Below are positions 1 through 12,539 of a DNA stretch of 64,000 nt, piece by piece. The stretch is from the NCBI GenBank assembly GCA_027422505.1, contig JAPQWV010001408.1, forward strand, positions 26,011-90,010. The letters run 5' to 3'. The stretch's first letter is position 1, and each line of letters begins with the position of its first letter. The position numbers and the translations under genes were made by a program. Origin of the DNA: Craterostigma plantagineum. Taxonomy: Eukaryota; Streptophyta; Magnoliopsida; Lamiales; Linderniaceae. The notes beneath the pieces were generated by a model. It had not been told where the DNA came from and did no database searches. It was given only the letters and a program-made list of their open reading frames with translations.

Positions 1-272
1 TTCTGCCGGTGGTTAGGTTTTATGATGCATCGGCCCAGCAATTCGAATCAATTAACGGAGTGGCGTTGCACCGGGTTTCTTGATGTCAAATTTGGGTTCC
101 TAGGGTTCGGTTTGTTATATGAATTCGGGAATTGGGTATTTATATGATCAATGTTTGATGTATGGTAAATTGTGGAGAGAAGTGGATTATTTTTGTAATT
201 GGGTTAACCTTTTATCTTTGGCGTGCATTTGAGTGGTAACTTGTAGTTTTAGGTATTTTGAGGAGTGAGGAA
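1..272. other. Upstream/leader DNA of the first RING gene
   Basis: No coding signal is visible in these bases. They are T-rich, as plant 5' leaders or leader introns often are, and run directly into the start of the RING gene. The true transcription start may lie outside the window. Nothing else is supported here. Confidence 0.4.
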
Positions 273-3200
273 ATGGATGAGGTTAGGCAACAATTGCAGC
301 AGAAGCCGGAAAGTACGAACAACGACTCTCATTCGGAATTTGAGAGGGGTTTCGAAGAGTTAATGCGTGGCCACTATGAAGAAGAGTTCATGTCATTTGC
401 CTCTTGTAGTTCGCCAAGGACAACAACTACTGAGGACGAGGAAGAAGATTCTGAACGACTTGTTAGAAGAAGAAGATCTGATCTTGACGGTGAGGATCTG
501 GCAGAATCATCTGCTGCTAGAAGGCGCCACTCGAGGATTTTGAGCCGTTGGGCTGCTCGTCAGGCACAGGAAATGATCACAACGATCGAGAGGAGGAATC
601 GTGAGTCCGAGTTGATGGCTCTTGCCGGTTTGCACACGGTTTCTACGCTCGATTCTTCATTCTTGCGAGAATCTCAGTCCCCTACTTCTAGACGCCAGGG
701 TAATGTTGAGAGGCTAAGCACACATGCCTCTTCCATTTTACAGATGTGGCGTGAGTTGGAAGAAGAGCACGCCCTAATCGTGCTCGCGTGAGAGTAAGAG
801 AAAGGTTGAGACAGCAGGGCAGTGCTGGTTCTGATACTAACATGTCTGTTAATGTGCCTGAAAGCAGAGAAGGTGAGAACCGTGGAAGCATTGGCGACGC
901 TAGTGAGAGTGAGAATGACTATGGGACGTGGTCCCATAATCAATTGGGATCACGAAATGGGAACATAGACCGTGAGAATTCCAGCCGTGAGCAATCGCCT
1001 GATCTTGGAGAGGTTGAGCGAGAAAGGGTGAGGCAAATTGTGCGAGGCTGGATGGAGAGTGGCATTAGCGAGAATTCTTCTAATGTTATGCAGCAGAACA
1101 ATAGTCCAAGAGCTGAGTGGCTTGGGGAAACTGAGCGTGAGAGAGTGAGGATTGTGAGAGAGTGGATGCAAACGACAAGTCAGCAAAGAGGCTCACGTGG
1201 TGGTCGCAGGGAGCAGCAGCGTAGTGATCCCAATGGTCAAGCCGAACGTGCTCGTGAAGGGTCTGTGACTGATCACGATGAAGGTCAACCGGAGCACATA
1301 CGAAGAGACTTGTTGAGGCTGCGAGGACGACAAGCTTTACTTGATCTGCTTGTTAGAATTGAAAGGGAGAGGCAAGGGAACTTCAGTCTTTGGTAGAACA
1401 TCGTGCTGTTTCCGACTTTGCACACCGTAATCGTATTCAGGTATGCATATATTTGCACATGCTTTGGTTTTCTCAACTTAACGAACCATTCACATGAGAT
1501 TCTCTCTGACTTGACTTCTGTTTGATTAAGACGGAAGTTTTAATTAATAGTCTTGGTGAGATTTGCAGAAGTTTTAAACTGTGAATATCTCATTAAAAGT
1601 TCAACGGTACCAATAGGAGATTCTTGATTTAGGAATATGATTCTTATTAGCTGTTTGCCAATGCACTGGGGATTTCTACTGATATTCATGCGGTGCGGCT
1701 TTTGTGTCATTTATCTTCTACAACATGAACTGTCAAGTTAATGAGACAGCATATTTAACATGCCTCAATAGTATCTTTGATAAAACAAATCATTGTACTG
1801 TGTATACTAGCTGGTTTTTGCTAAATCCATTTTCTCCTTGCTTTTTGCAGTCACTGCTTAGAGGTAGGTTCTTACGAAATGAAAGGCCAGATGAGGAGGA
1901 GAGGCCGCCTTCAACGGCAACGAATGAGTTGAATCAGTTAAGACAGAGGCACACAGTATCTGGCCTGAGGTAAATCTGAGAACGAATTATTCATTTCTTA
2001 TTTCCTTTCCTTCACCTCACTTGCAATTTGGCAGTGCGTGTTGCTTGAAATCGTCAAGAAGTACCTTTTTTTGTGATAATCCAATGATAGACAGACACAT
2101 GCGCCCAAAGGCCTGTTAGTGCTCTTTGACTGGAAGTTTTGCAGTTTTTCTATTGGTTCTATTTCTTATTCTTTTTTTATACGAAATTTCTGGTTTCAGT
2201 AAACAATTGTTATGGTGACTTGTATCAATCAAATGCTCGGTAGTTTTTGCTTCACTTTATTATAATTCGAGTCTGTAGTCACTGTTTGCCTTTCGTATTC
2301 ATTTTTTTTTATATATTTTTTTTTATAGGGAAGGATTCCGCTCAAGACTTGAAAACATTGTTCGCGGTCAAGTTAGCAGCCAACCTGAGATTGCCTCCAA
2401 CTCTAGCAACAGTGATTCGAGAAGTAGTCAGTTGAATGCACTTGCTTCACAGGAAGTGATACGTGGCAATCATGAAATGGAAATCGATGTTCATCAATCA
2501 CCAGAGGAAGTGGAAAACATGGAGATCAGCTTGTTTGCCAATGGTACAGACGAATATGATGTACCTTATCGGGATAATGGCTGGGTTCAGGCACAGGTTG
2601 TTGAAGACGAAAGAGTCAACCAAGAACAATCTGCACATAACGACTCGAATGGATGGAGACATGATATCTCAAGCAATACAGAATCTAACTGGCAACAAAA
2701 TGCCGTATCTGACTGGCCATCAGAAACAGTGTTAACCGAAGATGAAGAGCAACCACACGTACCTCAATCAAATGAAGCTTGGGACAACAATGGCTCTCGA
2801 GAATCTGATAATTGGTCAGAAGGTCCCAGAGATCCTCCAAGAATACGGAGATCCATGCCATACAGAAGAGTCACAAGGTTTCACCCACCTGACGATGATA
2901 ATGTTTACAGCATTGAACTAAGGGAGTTGTTAAGCAGGTGATTCCGTGTTATTTTTCTTCTTTTGTCATCGAATCTGTTCCTTCTCGTAGCTCAGCGTTA
3001 TATTTTAATCTTCAGGAGGAGCGTATCCAATCTTCTTCACAGCGGTTTCCGAGAAAGTCTAGATCAATTGATTCAGTCTTATGTGGAAAGAAGAGGAAGA
3101 ACTACTCCTATTGATTGGGATATCCATAGGAACATGCCCCTTCCACCTTCACCCGAACGAGATGGCGAGCAACAGAATAATGCGCAAAATGAGGGTCAAC

Positions 3201-3340
3201 GTGGTGTTGCCGGTAGGCCTTCCTTAGTATTGCCTACACCTCCAATACCACCACCACAACCACTATGGCACCAGGATTTGCGCCACTCTGGGTGGCCTCG
3301 GCACAGCGTTCACCGTTCTGAACTTGTGAGTTGACATAAT

Positions 3341-3415
<75 letters not shown>

Positions 3416-4259
3416 CATGCTTGTTTCGAAAAAGAACTGCATTTCATTTGTAAATAATTAGATTTCCCGTGAATGTCCTTTCTCTCCCCCTCTCTCTCTC
3501 AAACTTACAAGGCAACTCTCGGAAAAAACCCAGTGATAGTTCATTGAAAGTAACCGATCAAGAAATATACACTACTAGTTTTGCGGAAGCAAGTCATTTT
3601 TGCTCTCTTAGCAAGTTTATGTGTTGACTTTTGTTACAGTTTTATTCAGTCATAGGGGAGCTTAATTTCTGATCTATAATATGATGGTCTATTCTAATCA
3701 GGAATGGGAGATGATAAACGATCTGAAAGGCGACGTTGCAAAACTTCAGCAAGGTATGAATCACATGCAGAGAATGTTAGAAGCTTGCATGGACATGCAG
3801 CTTGAGCTCCAACGCTCCGTCCGCCAGGAAGTTTCAGCTGCCCTCAACCGAACAAATGGCGGTCAAGGTCTCTTTTCCTTGTCCTTTTTTCCTCCCAACT
3901 TTCTCGCCTCTATATTTGTCTTGCTTGGGATTACGAGAGCTGTAAATTGGTGCGTGAAATGCAGGTGTCGCTGAGACGTCAGATGACGGGTCGAAATGGG
4001 GACACGTTAGGAAGGAACTTGTTGCGTGTGTTGCGATAATCACATCGATGCCTTGTTGTACAGGTACCTTTTTTATTTGTTTTTCGTCGTCTTTATCATT
4101 CAAAAACATCGTCTCTTCACTGCGCTCGAATTGTGCGGCAGATGTGGGCACATGTGCACGTGCTCGAAATGTGCGAACGAGTTGGTGCGTGGAGGCGGTA
4201 AGTGCCCTTTGTGTAGAGCGCCCATTGTTGAGGTGGTTAGAGCATACTCTATACTCTGA
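273..4259 (+). CDS. RING-type (C3HC4-like) E3 ubiquitin ligase-like protein, 7 exons
   Basis: Exons by hand: 273-1440, 1851-1969, 2329-2937, 3016-3325, 3702-3867, 3965-4063, 4142-4259; about 863 residues if read through. The start chosen is the first ATG (273). Most of the protein is low-complexity, rich in Arg, Glu and Ser, with repeated ERERVR and short coiled-coil stretches. Exon 5 encodes a helical segment ([16 protein letters not shown]). The last two exons form a C-terminal RING: Cys pairs in CCVCC, then CGHMCTC, CSKC and KCPLC, so a ubiquitin-ligase role is expected; substrates are unknown. The layout matches a plant family of long proteins with a terminal RING. The reading frame breaks three times (near 777, 1373 and 4013); at each the neighbouring frame continues the family sequence and all exon phases agree if one base is missing. 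So it is either a damaged gene or a good gene with consensus errors; I favour the latter. Confidence 0.8.
3342..3412. repeat. Compound microsatellite (CT)n(AT)n
   Basis: A run of CT dinucleotides passes directly into a run of AT dinucleotides inside intron 4 of the RING gene, just after the splice donor at 3326. Such runs are length-variable and error-prone in assemblies. Confidence 0.95.
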
Positions 4260-4558
4260 AAAATTGTCGACCCTTTTCTAGTTTATGTATCTGATGATGT
4301 CTTCTCCCTCTGTTTCCTGATGTATTTTGGAATGCAACAATAATTGGCCCTCTAATTAATGTATGCGTCTCTTAACAATGTGATCATAATAGTTGAAGTT
4401 TTTTAAATCAAGCTTTCATGGAACAAATTGTAGGTAGACGACCGACCAAACTTTCTCTTGCATGATCAATTCCATTAATTAAACAAACTCTCTACTAAGC
4501 TGCATGTATCAAGATAAATTTATTGATGAAATAGATGTCCATATATCATATCAAGTGG

Positions 4559-4598
<40 letters not shown>

Positions 4599-4624
4599 AC
4601 ATGATACACTCGTATTTTGAAAAC
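4260..4624. other. Intergenic DNA between convergent genes
   Basis: This spacer holds the 3' ends of two convergent RING genes. It is AT-rich and contains an (AT)n run at about 4560-4594. No ORF, RNA gene or element is visible. Confidence 0.6.
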
Positions 4625-5636
4625 TCAAGAGGCAATATATACACAAGGCACCACATATATAACAAACCCTTGTGAATCATAAATTCGAATGACTATCCAC
4701 CACTTTACCATCTCCGTCCTCGTGCGCGCGATCATCGGCCCTCTGGCAGTGGTTGTAAGGATGAGCATCGTTCTGTTGATATCGAACAGCGGGGCTAAAC
4801 ATGCGCTGCTGCATGGACCATTGTTGTCTCCTCTCGGGGGACAGTCCCTACACACTGGGCAAGTGGAGTTTTGCTGGAGCCATTTGTCTACGCAGTTTTT
4901 GTGAAACCAATGGCCGCAGATCGGCAAAGCACGGAGCGTTTCTTCTTCGTCTTCGTCGTATTCTGATAGGCATATGACGCACCTGCTTTTGCAGAGAGAA
5001 AAAAAGGATGGCTTTTTTAGAAGGATTTTTCTGTCGAGGGATTATAGTACCGTGCTGCCAAGTGCCAATGCATTTTATTCACTTACTGGGAATTTCTGGA
5101 AAAGATGGACGTAGTTCTCTGTACTTTAGGGTCGGGAAATTGGCCACGACGAGCGGATCGAGCCCGTGAAGGCCCTCTCCAACTGTTAAATAAATAATCC
5201 AGCACAGCAGCCAAGTAAGAGTTCAACAGAAGACGAATTTGTGCATGATATTATATATGGCTGCAGTGACCTACTTTTAGTTGGCAGATTCTAATGAAGA
5301 AAGCTAAATTCTTTCTATAACACTTAGCAGAAGATCATAGGCATGGAAAGTAGAGAGCACAACAACAGAGGATTCTCATTTCAGGATTTATGGATGATAC
5401 CAATAAATAACTAAGCATGATTCAGAATTAAGGAAGAATATCTGCACAGAAATCCCAAGCAGAGGAGGCTATGATATGTTCTTCTTACCATGCTAGGGTC
5501 GGAAGCTCTTGCACGAGACTTTGTTGCAGCGCTCAAATGAATTCTTGCACAGATTAGCCTCGTGCAGATGACAGTATAAAGAGCACACTGAACGAAAATC
5601 CAACCACTGTCATCACCAAATCAAATCTGAAGACAT
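4625..5636 (-). CDS. RING-H2 (ATL-type) E3 ligase-like membrane protein, 3 exons
   Basis: Exons on the minus strand: 5636-5489, 5182-5087, 4982-4625; about 201 residues if read through. Exon 1 starts MSSDL and encodes a single membrane segment followed by a basic stretch (TRLICARIH). Exon 2 carries the [14 protein letters not shown] motif that precedes the RING in ATL-type proteins (the GLD motif). Exon 3 encodes a RING-H2: CVICL, then [14 protein letters not shown] and CPVC. Such proteins sit in endomembranes and ubiquitinate partners through the RING. Hand splicing meets four one-base gaps (near 5616, 5572, 5173 and 5094); with one base more at each, frame, phases and family motifs all line up. 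It may instead be a real pseudogene. The C-terminal tail after the RING shows no known motif. Confidence 0.65.
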
Positions 5637-6386
5637 GATTTTTGTATGTATCCGAATAATTATTCCTGATGATACGGTATAATGTAATAATATGCCACCG
5701 CTAAACAAGCCGAACTACTAATACCGCAGTGTCCCACAGCTGAAAACTCGGGGGATTTTTTTTTTTTTAAAATTCTTGATGTTTTCAGACACAAGTAGAA
5801 CAATCCCACAGCTTCAAAGACTCAACCTTTAACGAAGCACTGCTTGTTCCTTCCAACAATTTAAAAAGGTTTGATCTTTATCAAAGTTGAAGCTTGGTAA
5901 GATCAAAGTTAAGTGTCCAACCACATATGGGGGTTAGTTGGTTCACCAAATCATATGAGCATTAGGGGACACGAGGAAACAACAAAGATCTGCGCTGTTA
6001 CGTGGATTACGTATCCCAGTTGACTGATTATAGTTAGATACGGCGCAGTACTAACAGATATTGCAATCAATAACTACAATTATTTATTTAATACCGTAGT
6101 TTGGACTTTTAATTGTATAACAATAAAATCGGAACGTTTTGCTTAAAATATCGCAGGACAATCCACGAGTACGCAAATCTTTGCATCAAAGCCATTATGT
6201 TTGGCCCATTTCGGTCCAGAAATATTATTCAAAGAACTTTGGTGATGATTGGACGATGGTTTGACTATTTGCATTGCCTGTCTATCTCTTCTCATATTTT
6301 ACTAAGAAAATAAATTACTACGAAAATGATATGTATATTGATTAATTTTGAAAAAGAAAGACGAAAATAATATAGAACATTATTCA
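5637..6386. other. Divergent intergenic region
   Basis: AT-rich spacer between the RING-H2 gene (-) and RPS17 (+), expected to hold both promoters. A GGCCCA site II-type motif lies at 6203-6208. No coding signal that I believe is present. Confidence 0.5.
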
Positions 6387-6433
6387 GGCCCAATTGATCT
6401 CTGGCCATTATGCAAACTCTGATCGAACCCTAA
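6387..6433 (+). promoter_or_regulatory. Site II element and telo-box of RPS17
   Basis: GGCCCA (the complement of a TGGGCY site II element) lies at 6387-6392 and AACCCTAA, a telo-box, at 6426-6433. This pair is characteristic of plant ribosomal protein and other growth-linked promoters, where TCP and telo-box factors act. It lies just upstream of the presumed RPS17 leader exon. Confidence 0.7.
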
Positions 6434-6690
6434 GAATGCCCTTTTGCTCCATGACTCCACGCTCCTCAGGTTTCTTCACAGCCGCAGAGATTCCCAGGTA
6501 AGGCTCTTTTTGCTTATCTTACGCAATCTATTATCTTCTACGACGATTGAATAGTGTCCGTTGCGCCGGATAGTAGCCTAGGACTTGTTATGAATGTCTA
6601 CAGCTGCGTTTAGATTAGGTTGGCATGGCACTTTTTTGGATATGACTCGCCGTAGTTTTCTGTGCGGGAAATCGAATGTGTTGGTGTTTT

Positions 6691-7111
6691 TGTTATGTAC
6701 TGATCTGTTTTTTGTGTTTTTATTATATCAGAATCAAGAGATTTAGAGATAGAACAGAGTTTGATTGGATAGACGAGATTGAAGAAGAGATTGAGAAGAA
6801 GATGATCAACGAAGAGGAAGAAGAAGCAGATTAGAAGTTATTAATTCATTTTTACTCCATAATCGGTCTACACGTATTTATACTCTAAAACAATAATTGG
6901 GCTTTATATTATTGACCCAATCATTTAACTAAGATACCTATGACCCAATAATCCTCGGCCCAAATAGCATTCCTTCACTTTCTTCTTTCTTGCATCCAAC
7001 GAGCGATATTTAACAGTTCCTTCTCTTACAGCACCATCATCTTCATCCACTTCACTGCTTGAATCCCCATCCAAGCCATCTCTCTCGTTCAATACCTTCG
7101 GGTACATGACA
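6691..7111 (-). repeat. 3' LTR (element orientation) of the RPS17-intron element
   Basis: This copy aligns end to end with 9420-9825. The two copies differ by many small indels and few substitutions. Confidence 0.9.
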
Positions 7112-9419
7112 AACCCCCTTCTCGAATACCTTGTCCCCAGGATCATGGCTCATAGGTTGATTTCGCAGATGCGTCTCGTCCTCCCACGGCGCACGTCAGA
7201 TCGTCATCTGACCATTGTGCCGATAACTGAGGTATGGCTTGATTTCTTGAAAGCAGTTCGTTTGCTTAAGACTTGCTGCAATTTACCAAAACCTTCCTTT
7301 TCTTCGATTTCAGATACATTGAAGGAAGAGTCCCTTTGGCTCGATGATTCTTCAAAGAAGTGAACCCGAAAATTAGAGTGCAACTTCACTTCAGATGGCA
7401 AATCTGACTTGCAAGCCACCAGACCAAGGATGTCGAATCGGTTAGGGTTTTTGGCAGAGGGCTTAGATTTCGCTGTGTGCCTCTGAGCTCTGGCGGAACG
7501 GTCGAGGGTTGAGGTACACCATCTCACCCATCTCGAATCCCTCTCCGCTTCATTTGGTTTTTGGATGTGGTCATAACTTGTTTACGAACTGTAAATGTTT
7601 CACTTTCTCATCAAAGCTTTCTTTGTGATAGTTCCGGTAAGGCTCTTGCTTTTCATTGCTTCTGGGCTTCAGACTGATTTGATAGTTTCTTTGCTCAGGA
7701 TTTTGACGGTGTAGAAAAGATTCTCCCTTTTCTTCGCGATCCACAGAACCATTCTTCTCCAGGGTCTCGAATTGACTAGAGTGCCTGGCAGAGGCTTCTG
7801 ATTTTGCCGTTGCGCCTCTGAGATCTGGCGAAAAGGTTGACGATTGAGTAATATACCGTCTAACTGTTAAGAACCGTAAGCGTTCATCTTCTCATCAGCG
7901 TTTTGTTTGTAATAGGTTCGGTATGGCCTGGCTGCACACGGATGCTTTGGGCTCCGACTGATTGGTGCTCAACTCTCTTTGACGAGGTAACCTTCAGACC
8001 CTTCGAGCACATGTATAAATTCAGAGAGTGGTTCTGATATCTTGTGCAAATGTTGATCCACTGACCGTTTTGCACTATCCTCAAAGTTATGCCTTCATTT
8101 TAACCTTTCTTCCATACATCTCAACGAGAAGTCACGAGTTCATAGTCTTTGTTGAACATTCCCTCCAAAATTGCAACTGCAGCTTTTATCTTGAGCAAAT
8201 CGAATACCCTTATTAGCTTTTTATAAGTTCTGTATGCCGTCTCCTTGCTTATTTCTCAATCGCAGTTTTACGTGCACGACAGGTCTTGTAGAGAGCCTAT
8301 GTTTTTGGGGTGGTAGCTGGTTAAGGGTAAGTGGTGCTGAGCTCTTCGTATCAAGGGCAGCCCTTCGTCCTCAATACATCTGCTATTCAGATTGAACTCT
8401 GAGCTTAGTTGCTCTTCCTCTGTGCAAAGGAGTATAATCAAGTAAGCTCCTCCCACTTCACGTCACCTAGTTTTGTAGTTATTCTATTCCAAGCCTTGTA
8501 GATAGCGCCTCATTTTGACCTTCCTACCTCCCCATTCAAGGTAACATCGCATACTCATAATCAAATCTGACGACGTGTAGCTCTCTCCCAATCCCCTCGT
8601 AACTATGTTACAATCATCCTTTTGTTGAATCCTCCCTTGGTATTAGTGATAGAAAACAGCCTTCTTTAACTTTCACCTCGCTTCAGGTTGGTTTCTTGAA
8701 TGCTAAAACGCTCCTCAAATTGCAAGCATCATAGATCTGAATTTCAGCCTCATTTGGTGACAAACAGCACTCTCCAATGAGGTTTCCTTTCCTTCAGCAA
8801 TAACTCGGAGCTCCTACATGCTCGGCCAAGTTCTATAGCGTCATATAAGCTCCTAGGTTCATCACTGATACGATCCTCCATCTCGTCGTTAAGACCATTA
8901 ACGAATCGAGAAATGAATAGTCCTCAAAAAGTCTAGTTCATCGCCCATAGGGATTCCCATATTATGTCCTCGAATCGTTGACATATCCGAGTACGAACCG
9001 ACGTGCTTGAGGGCTTCGATTCCTAAAGGCTTTAGCGTCCTAAGGTCTTCAAACCTCGCCGAAACAAACCACAAACGTTCCCATTCATTTCACATGTTTT
9101 TCCCAAAGCACTCTACCAACCAGCAGCTTTTCCGTTGAATGCAACGTGCTAACAATATTTTTGATGATCAGAATCAAAGACATTTTCTTAAATAGCCAGC
9201 AGCTTTGATAATCCATACCGAGGATTCATACCATCAACACCGGGAAATCATCACTTAAGTCGAAGCGTATATCGGCTGTTTCTCTACTATTACTTGACCG
9301 GGAGAGTATTACCCACTGAAGAACTCGAACGGGGCTGCATGAAGTCCTCGTGACAGCTCGAAATTATCCTTACCCACCATCATCGTGATCACAGCCAGGT
9401 TCGAATGCTCTGATACCAA

Positions 9420-9825
9420 TGTTATTTACTGATCTGTTTTTTGTGTTTTATTATATGAGAATCAAGAGATTAGAGATAGAACGGTTTGATTGGTAGACGA
9501 GATTGAGAAGAGATTGAAGAAGAAGATGATCAACGAAGAGGGAAGCAGATTAGAAGTTAGGTTAATTCTTGTTAACTCCATAATCGGTCTACACGTATTT
9601 ATACTCTAAAACAATAGATTGGGCTTTATAATATTTGACCCAATAATATTAACTAAGATACCTATGACCCAATAATCCTCGCCCATAGCAATTCCTTCCC
9701 TTTCTTCTTTCTTGCTCCAACGCGATATTTAACAGTTCCTCTCTTACGCACATCATCTTCATCCACTTCACTGCTTGAATCCATCCAAGCCATCTCTCTC
9801 GTTCAATACCTTCGGGTACATGACA
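9420..9825 (-). repeat. 5' LTR (element orientation) of the RPS17-intron element
   Basis: This partner LTR is adjacent to the primer-binding site. Its outer end (TGTCATG... on the minus strand) abuts the GTTTT target duplication. Confidence 0.9.
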
Positions 9826-9953
9826 GTTTTCTAGGTCAAATCCATCCGCAGACGTGTGAATCGAAGCTTTAGGATGTGATTTGATATGGCTGTTTTCTTT
9901 TGGGAGCCATTATTATGTCAATGGCAGGATGTCTTTGTATTCACAAAGAAACC

Positions 9954-10106
9954 ATATTGTTCGTCTGTAAAACATTAAGCTGTGATAACTAAGCTGATTA
10001 TGATTGTGTTTAGAATCTGTCAATTTTAGGTTGATATTGTTCGTCTGCAGTCTTAAGCTGTCCAAAGCCGATATGATTGTGCTTAGAATCTGACAATTTT
10101 AGGTCG
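9954..10106 (+). repeat. Diverged tandem duplication of the RPS17 3' splice site
   Basis: Two units of about 80 and 73 bases (9954-10033 and 10034-10106) share TATTGTTCGTCTG, TTAAGCTG, a TTAGAATCTG block and a terminal CAATTTTAGGT. Each unit therefore carries a polypyrimidine-poor but usable AG acceptor. The second is the one placed just before the RPS17 ATG. Confidence 0.8.
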
Positions 10107-10119
10107 AAGCAACCCCTAA

Positions 10120-10574
<455 letters not shown>

Positions 10575-11394
10575 GGCAAGTCCAGTTTTTTGCTGCATTA
10601 TGCATTATGTTTTCAGACAATGGTTTGTGTTTTGCATTTTGTTTCAATTCTCGAACTTGGAATCTTGGGCTCTTCCCAAAACTTTTTGGAGTACTATTAC
10701 GAGTCTTATCATGATTGTGAAGCTTTGTTTGGTCTCGCGGCTGTTTCTTTCTTTGCGAATATATTAGTTTAATTAAAATGATATATATTGGAATCTCTGG
10801 CATTTTCCGGGGGCTTCAACACCAAGCAATGATATATAAAACTGTAAACTGAATTCAGCGGTAAAGAGCTGAAAAACGTGTTGCCTTCTCTCTTCATATT
10901 ACGTGGCGGTCAATCTTATCCAAATATGAAGTAAATGATTACAAAAGCCATCAAGAAACGTGGTTTTATGACAAGTGGGTGGACACAAGTATCTATTTTG
11001 TAAGTAGGCGGCGTTTTGTAATAATGTAAAACTAGAACCCTTGGCGTTTGCCGACGTTTTCACTCTGGGAACTGTTCTTCTAGATGATGGTGTCGACATA
11101 TTTTTAATATATATTTGGATTAGATTTGATGTAATACTGTAAATTCTCTTGGTTGTACTTTGAACTGATACTATACTAGTGATAGAAGTCCAAATCAAGT
11201 TTTTGCTTCCTAGTTCCATCCAATTACAGCTGAAAACGTGTTACATATCTCCCTCTTTTAAAACTCGCAAGACTCCAAAACCTCCCCTCTATATTTAGAT
11301 AACAAATTAAGATGAAGGATTTGCTAAACAGAGAAATAACAAATTGACCCCTCTGATTTTTTTTTTTAATTCAAAGGCGGTGACCAGCACCACC
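10575..11394. other. RPS17 3' region and MYB upstream region
   Basis: This contains the RPS17 3' UTR and the promoter of the MYB gene. The stretch from 10890 to 11340 is plain AT-rich sequence. No further gene, repeat or RNA is visible. Confidence 0.5.
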
Positions 11395-12539
11395 ATGTAC
11401 GGTACCTCTAATTCTGCTACGTGGACTCGACAAGAGGACAAGCTGTTCGAACGGGCTCTGATTGAATTCCCCGAGGGTTCGAACGATAGGTGGAGTCGAA
11501 TAGCTGAGTATTTGCCGGATAAATCGGCGGACGACGTCAGGGACCACTACGATGCGCTGCTGTACGACGTCGGAGAGATTGATTCGGGCCGGGTCGACCC
11601 TCCGAGCTACTCGGATGAATGGGATGACGTGTCGGGTTCTGTTTCGGGTCAGATATCCTTCGGTGCTGCTGCCGGGAATCGCACGAAGCAATCCGATGTC
11701 GAGAGGAAGAAAGGGACGCCTTGGACTGAGGAGGAGCACAGGTTTGTGCGTCTCTACTCTATTCGTCACAATTTTTTTCATTTCAACTCTATTTATGGTA
11801 AAGTTCGAGGGAGATCTGTTTATGCATATCGCAAGATTCTATTTTTCGTACATCCCATGTAACATAAACTGAGTTGAGGAATGTGGCCCTTTCTGCTATC
11901 ATGGTAAGAAAATTAGACAAAGGATGCAAGAGAACCTTAGTCAGTCTGATATCTATTTTGATACTAATGTTCTTTGACAAGCCTTGATCCGTTTTGAAGG
12001 GTTGGGATATGGTAGCATATTATTGAGCTAATGCATATGCAAATGGCAGCCACGCTATAGTTGAGTGTTTTAGGGGGACATTGGTATAAGAGAAAAGTCG
12101 ATGAAGAAGATCCTTAAACAGTGGAATAACTGTTTATAGTTTGTCCATAGAACAAATTGAAAAGTCGATTTGTGCATTCTCATGGCAAACTAGATGTTCT
12201 CTTTGCTATTGTCGACAGCAGTTGCTTTTATGACTGCTTTTTTACTCTTTGTTGCATAACTTCAGTCGATTTAAATCATTGGACTTGCGCAGGTTGTTCT
12301 TAATCGGACTAGATAGATACGGGCGAGGCGACTGGCGAAGCATCTCGAGAAACGTAGTCGTCACAAGGACTCCAACTCAAGTTGCTAGCCATGCCCAGAA
12401 ATACTTCCTGCGCCATAATTCGGGGAAAAAAGAGAGAAAAAGGTCGAGCATTCACGACATCACGACTGCCATGGACAGCGTAACTGTGCCCGCCCCAACA
12501 AATCTGCCCAACCAAGGAGGCTTACAGCACAACTATTGA
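11395..12539 (+). CDS. MYB-related transcription factor with two SANT/MYB domains (DIVARICATA/SRM1-like)
   Basis: Two exons, 11395-11741 and 12293-12539, give 197 residues in a clean frame. The N-terminal SANT-type repeat begins [14 protein letters not shown] and includes [12 protein letters not shown]. The second, DNA-binding MYB repeat begins [13 protein letters not shown], spans the intron, and ends in the signature SHAQKYFLR of the SHAQKYF class, which binds I-box type (GATAA) sites. A basic stretch (KKERKR) follows as a likely nuclear signal. The domain order (SANT, acidic/Ser linker, SHAQKYF MYB) is that of DIVARICATA and related factors. The protein is shorter than most family members, ending soon after the second domain (QHNY). 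Target genes cannot be told from sequence. Confidence 0.92.

Larger units (their letters stand above)
6691..9825 (-). mobile_element. Non-autonomous LTR retroelement with 5-bp target duplication
   Basis: Two direct LTRs of 421 and 406 bp (6691-7111 and 9420-9825), each TG...CA, flank 2.3 kb. GTTTT on both sides (6686-6690 and 9826-9830) is the target duplication. On the minus strand a primer site TGGTATCAGAGC (9418-9407) lies one base after the 5' LTR and matches the initiator-Met tRNA end used by plant retroelements. A purine tract (GAGAAGGGGG) precedes the 3' LTR at about 7112-7124. The inside is too short for a full pol and shows no intact ORF; a stretch near 9040-9110 faintly resembles gag, but I cannot classify it. 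It lies antisense inside the RPS17 leader intron. Confidence 0.88.

Noticed and set aside
3342..3412. Possible CRISPR-like or satellite array
   Set aside because: It is a simple dinucleotide microsatellite with no spacers; no CRISPR array is present in this plant DNA.
8028..8456. Small ORFs inside the RPS17-intron element
   Set aside because: They are short, on both strands, and match no retroelement protein that I can recognise.
9400..9420. tRNA-like TTCGAATGC sequence
   Set aside because: It belongs to the retroelement next to the tRNA primer site. No cloverleaf can be built around it, and I found no convincing tRNA gene in the window.
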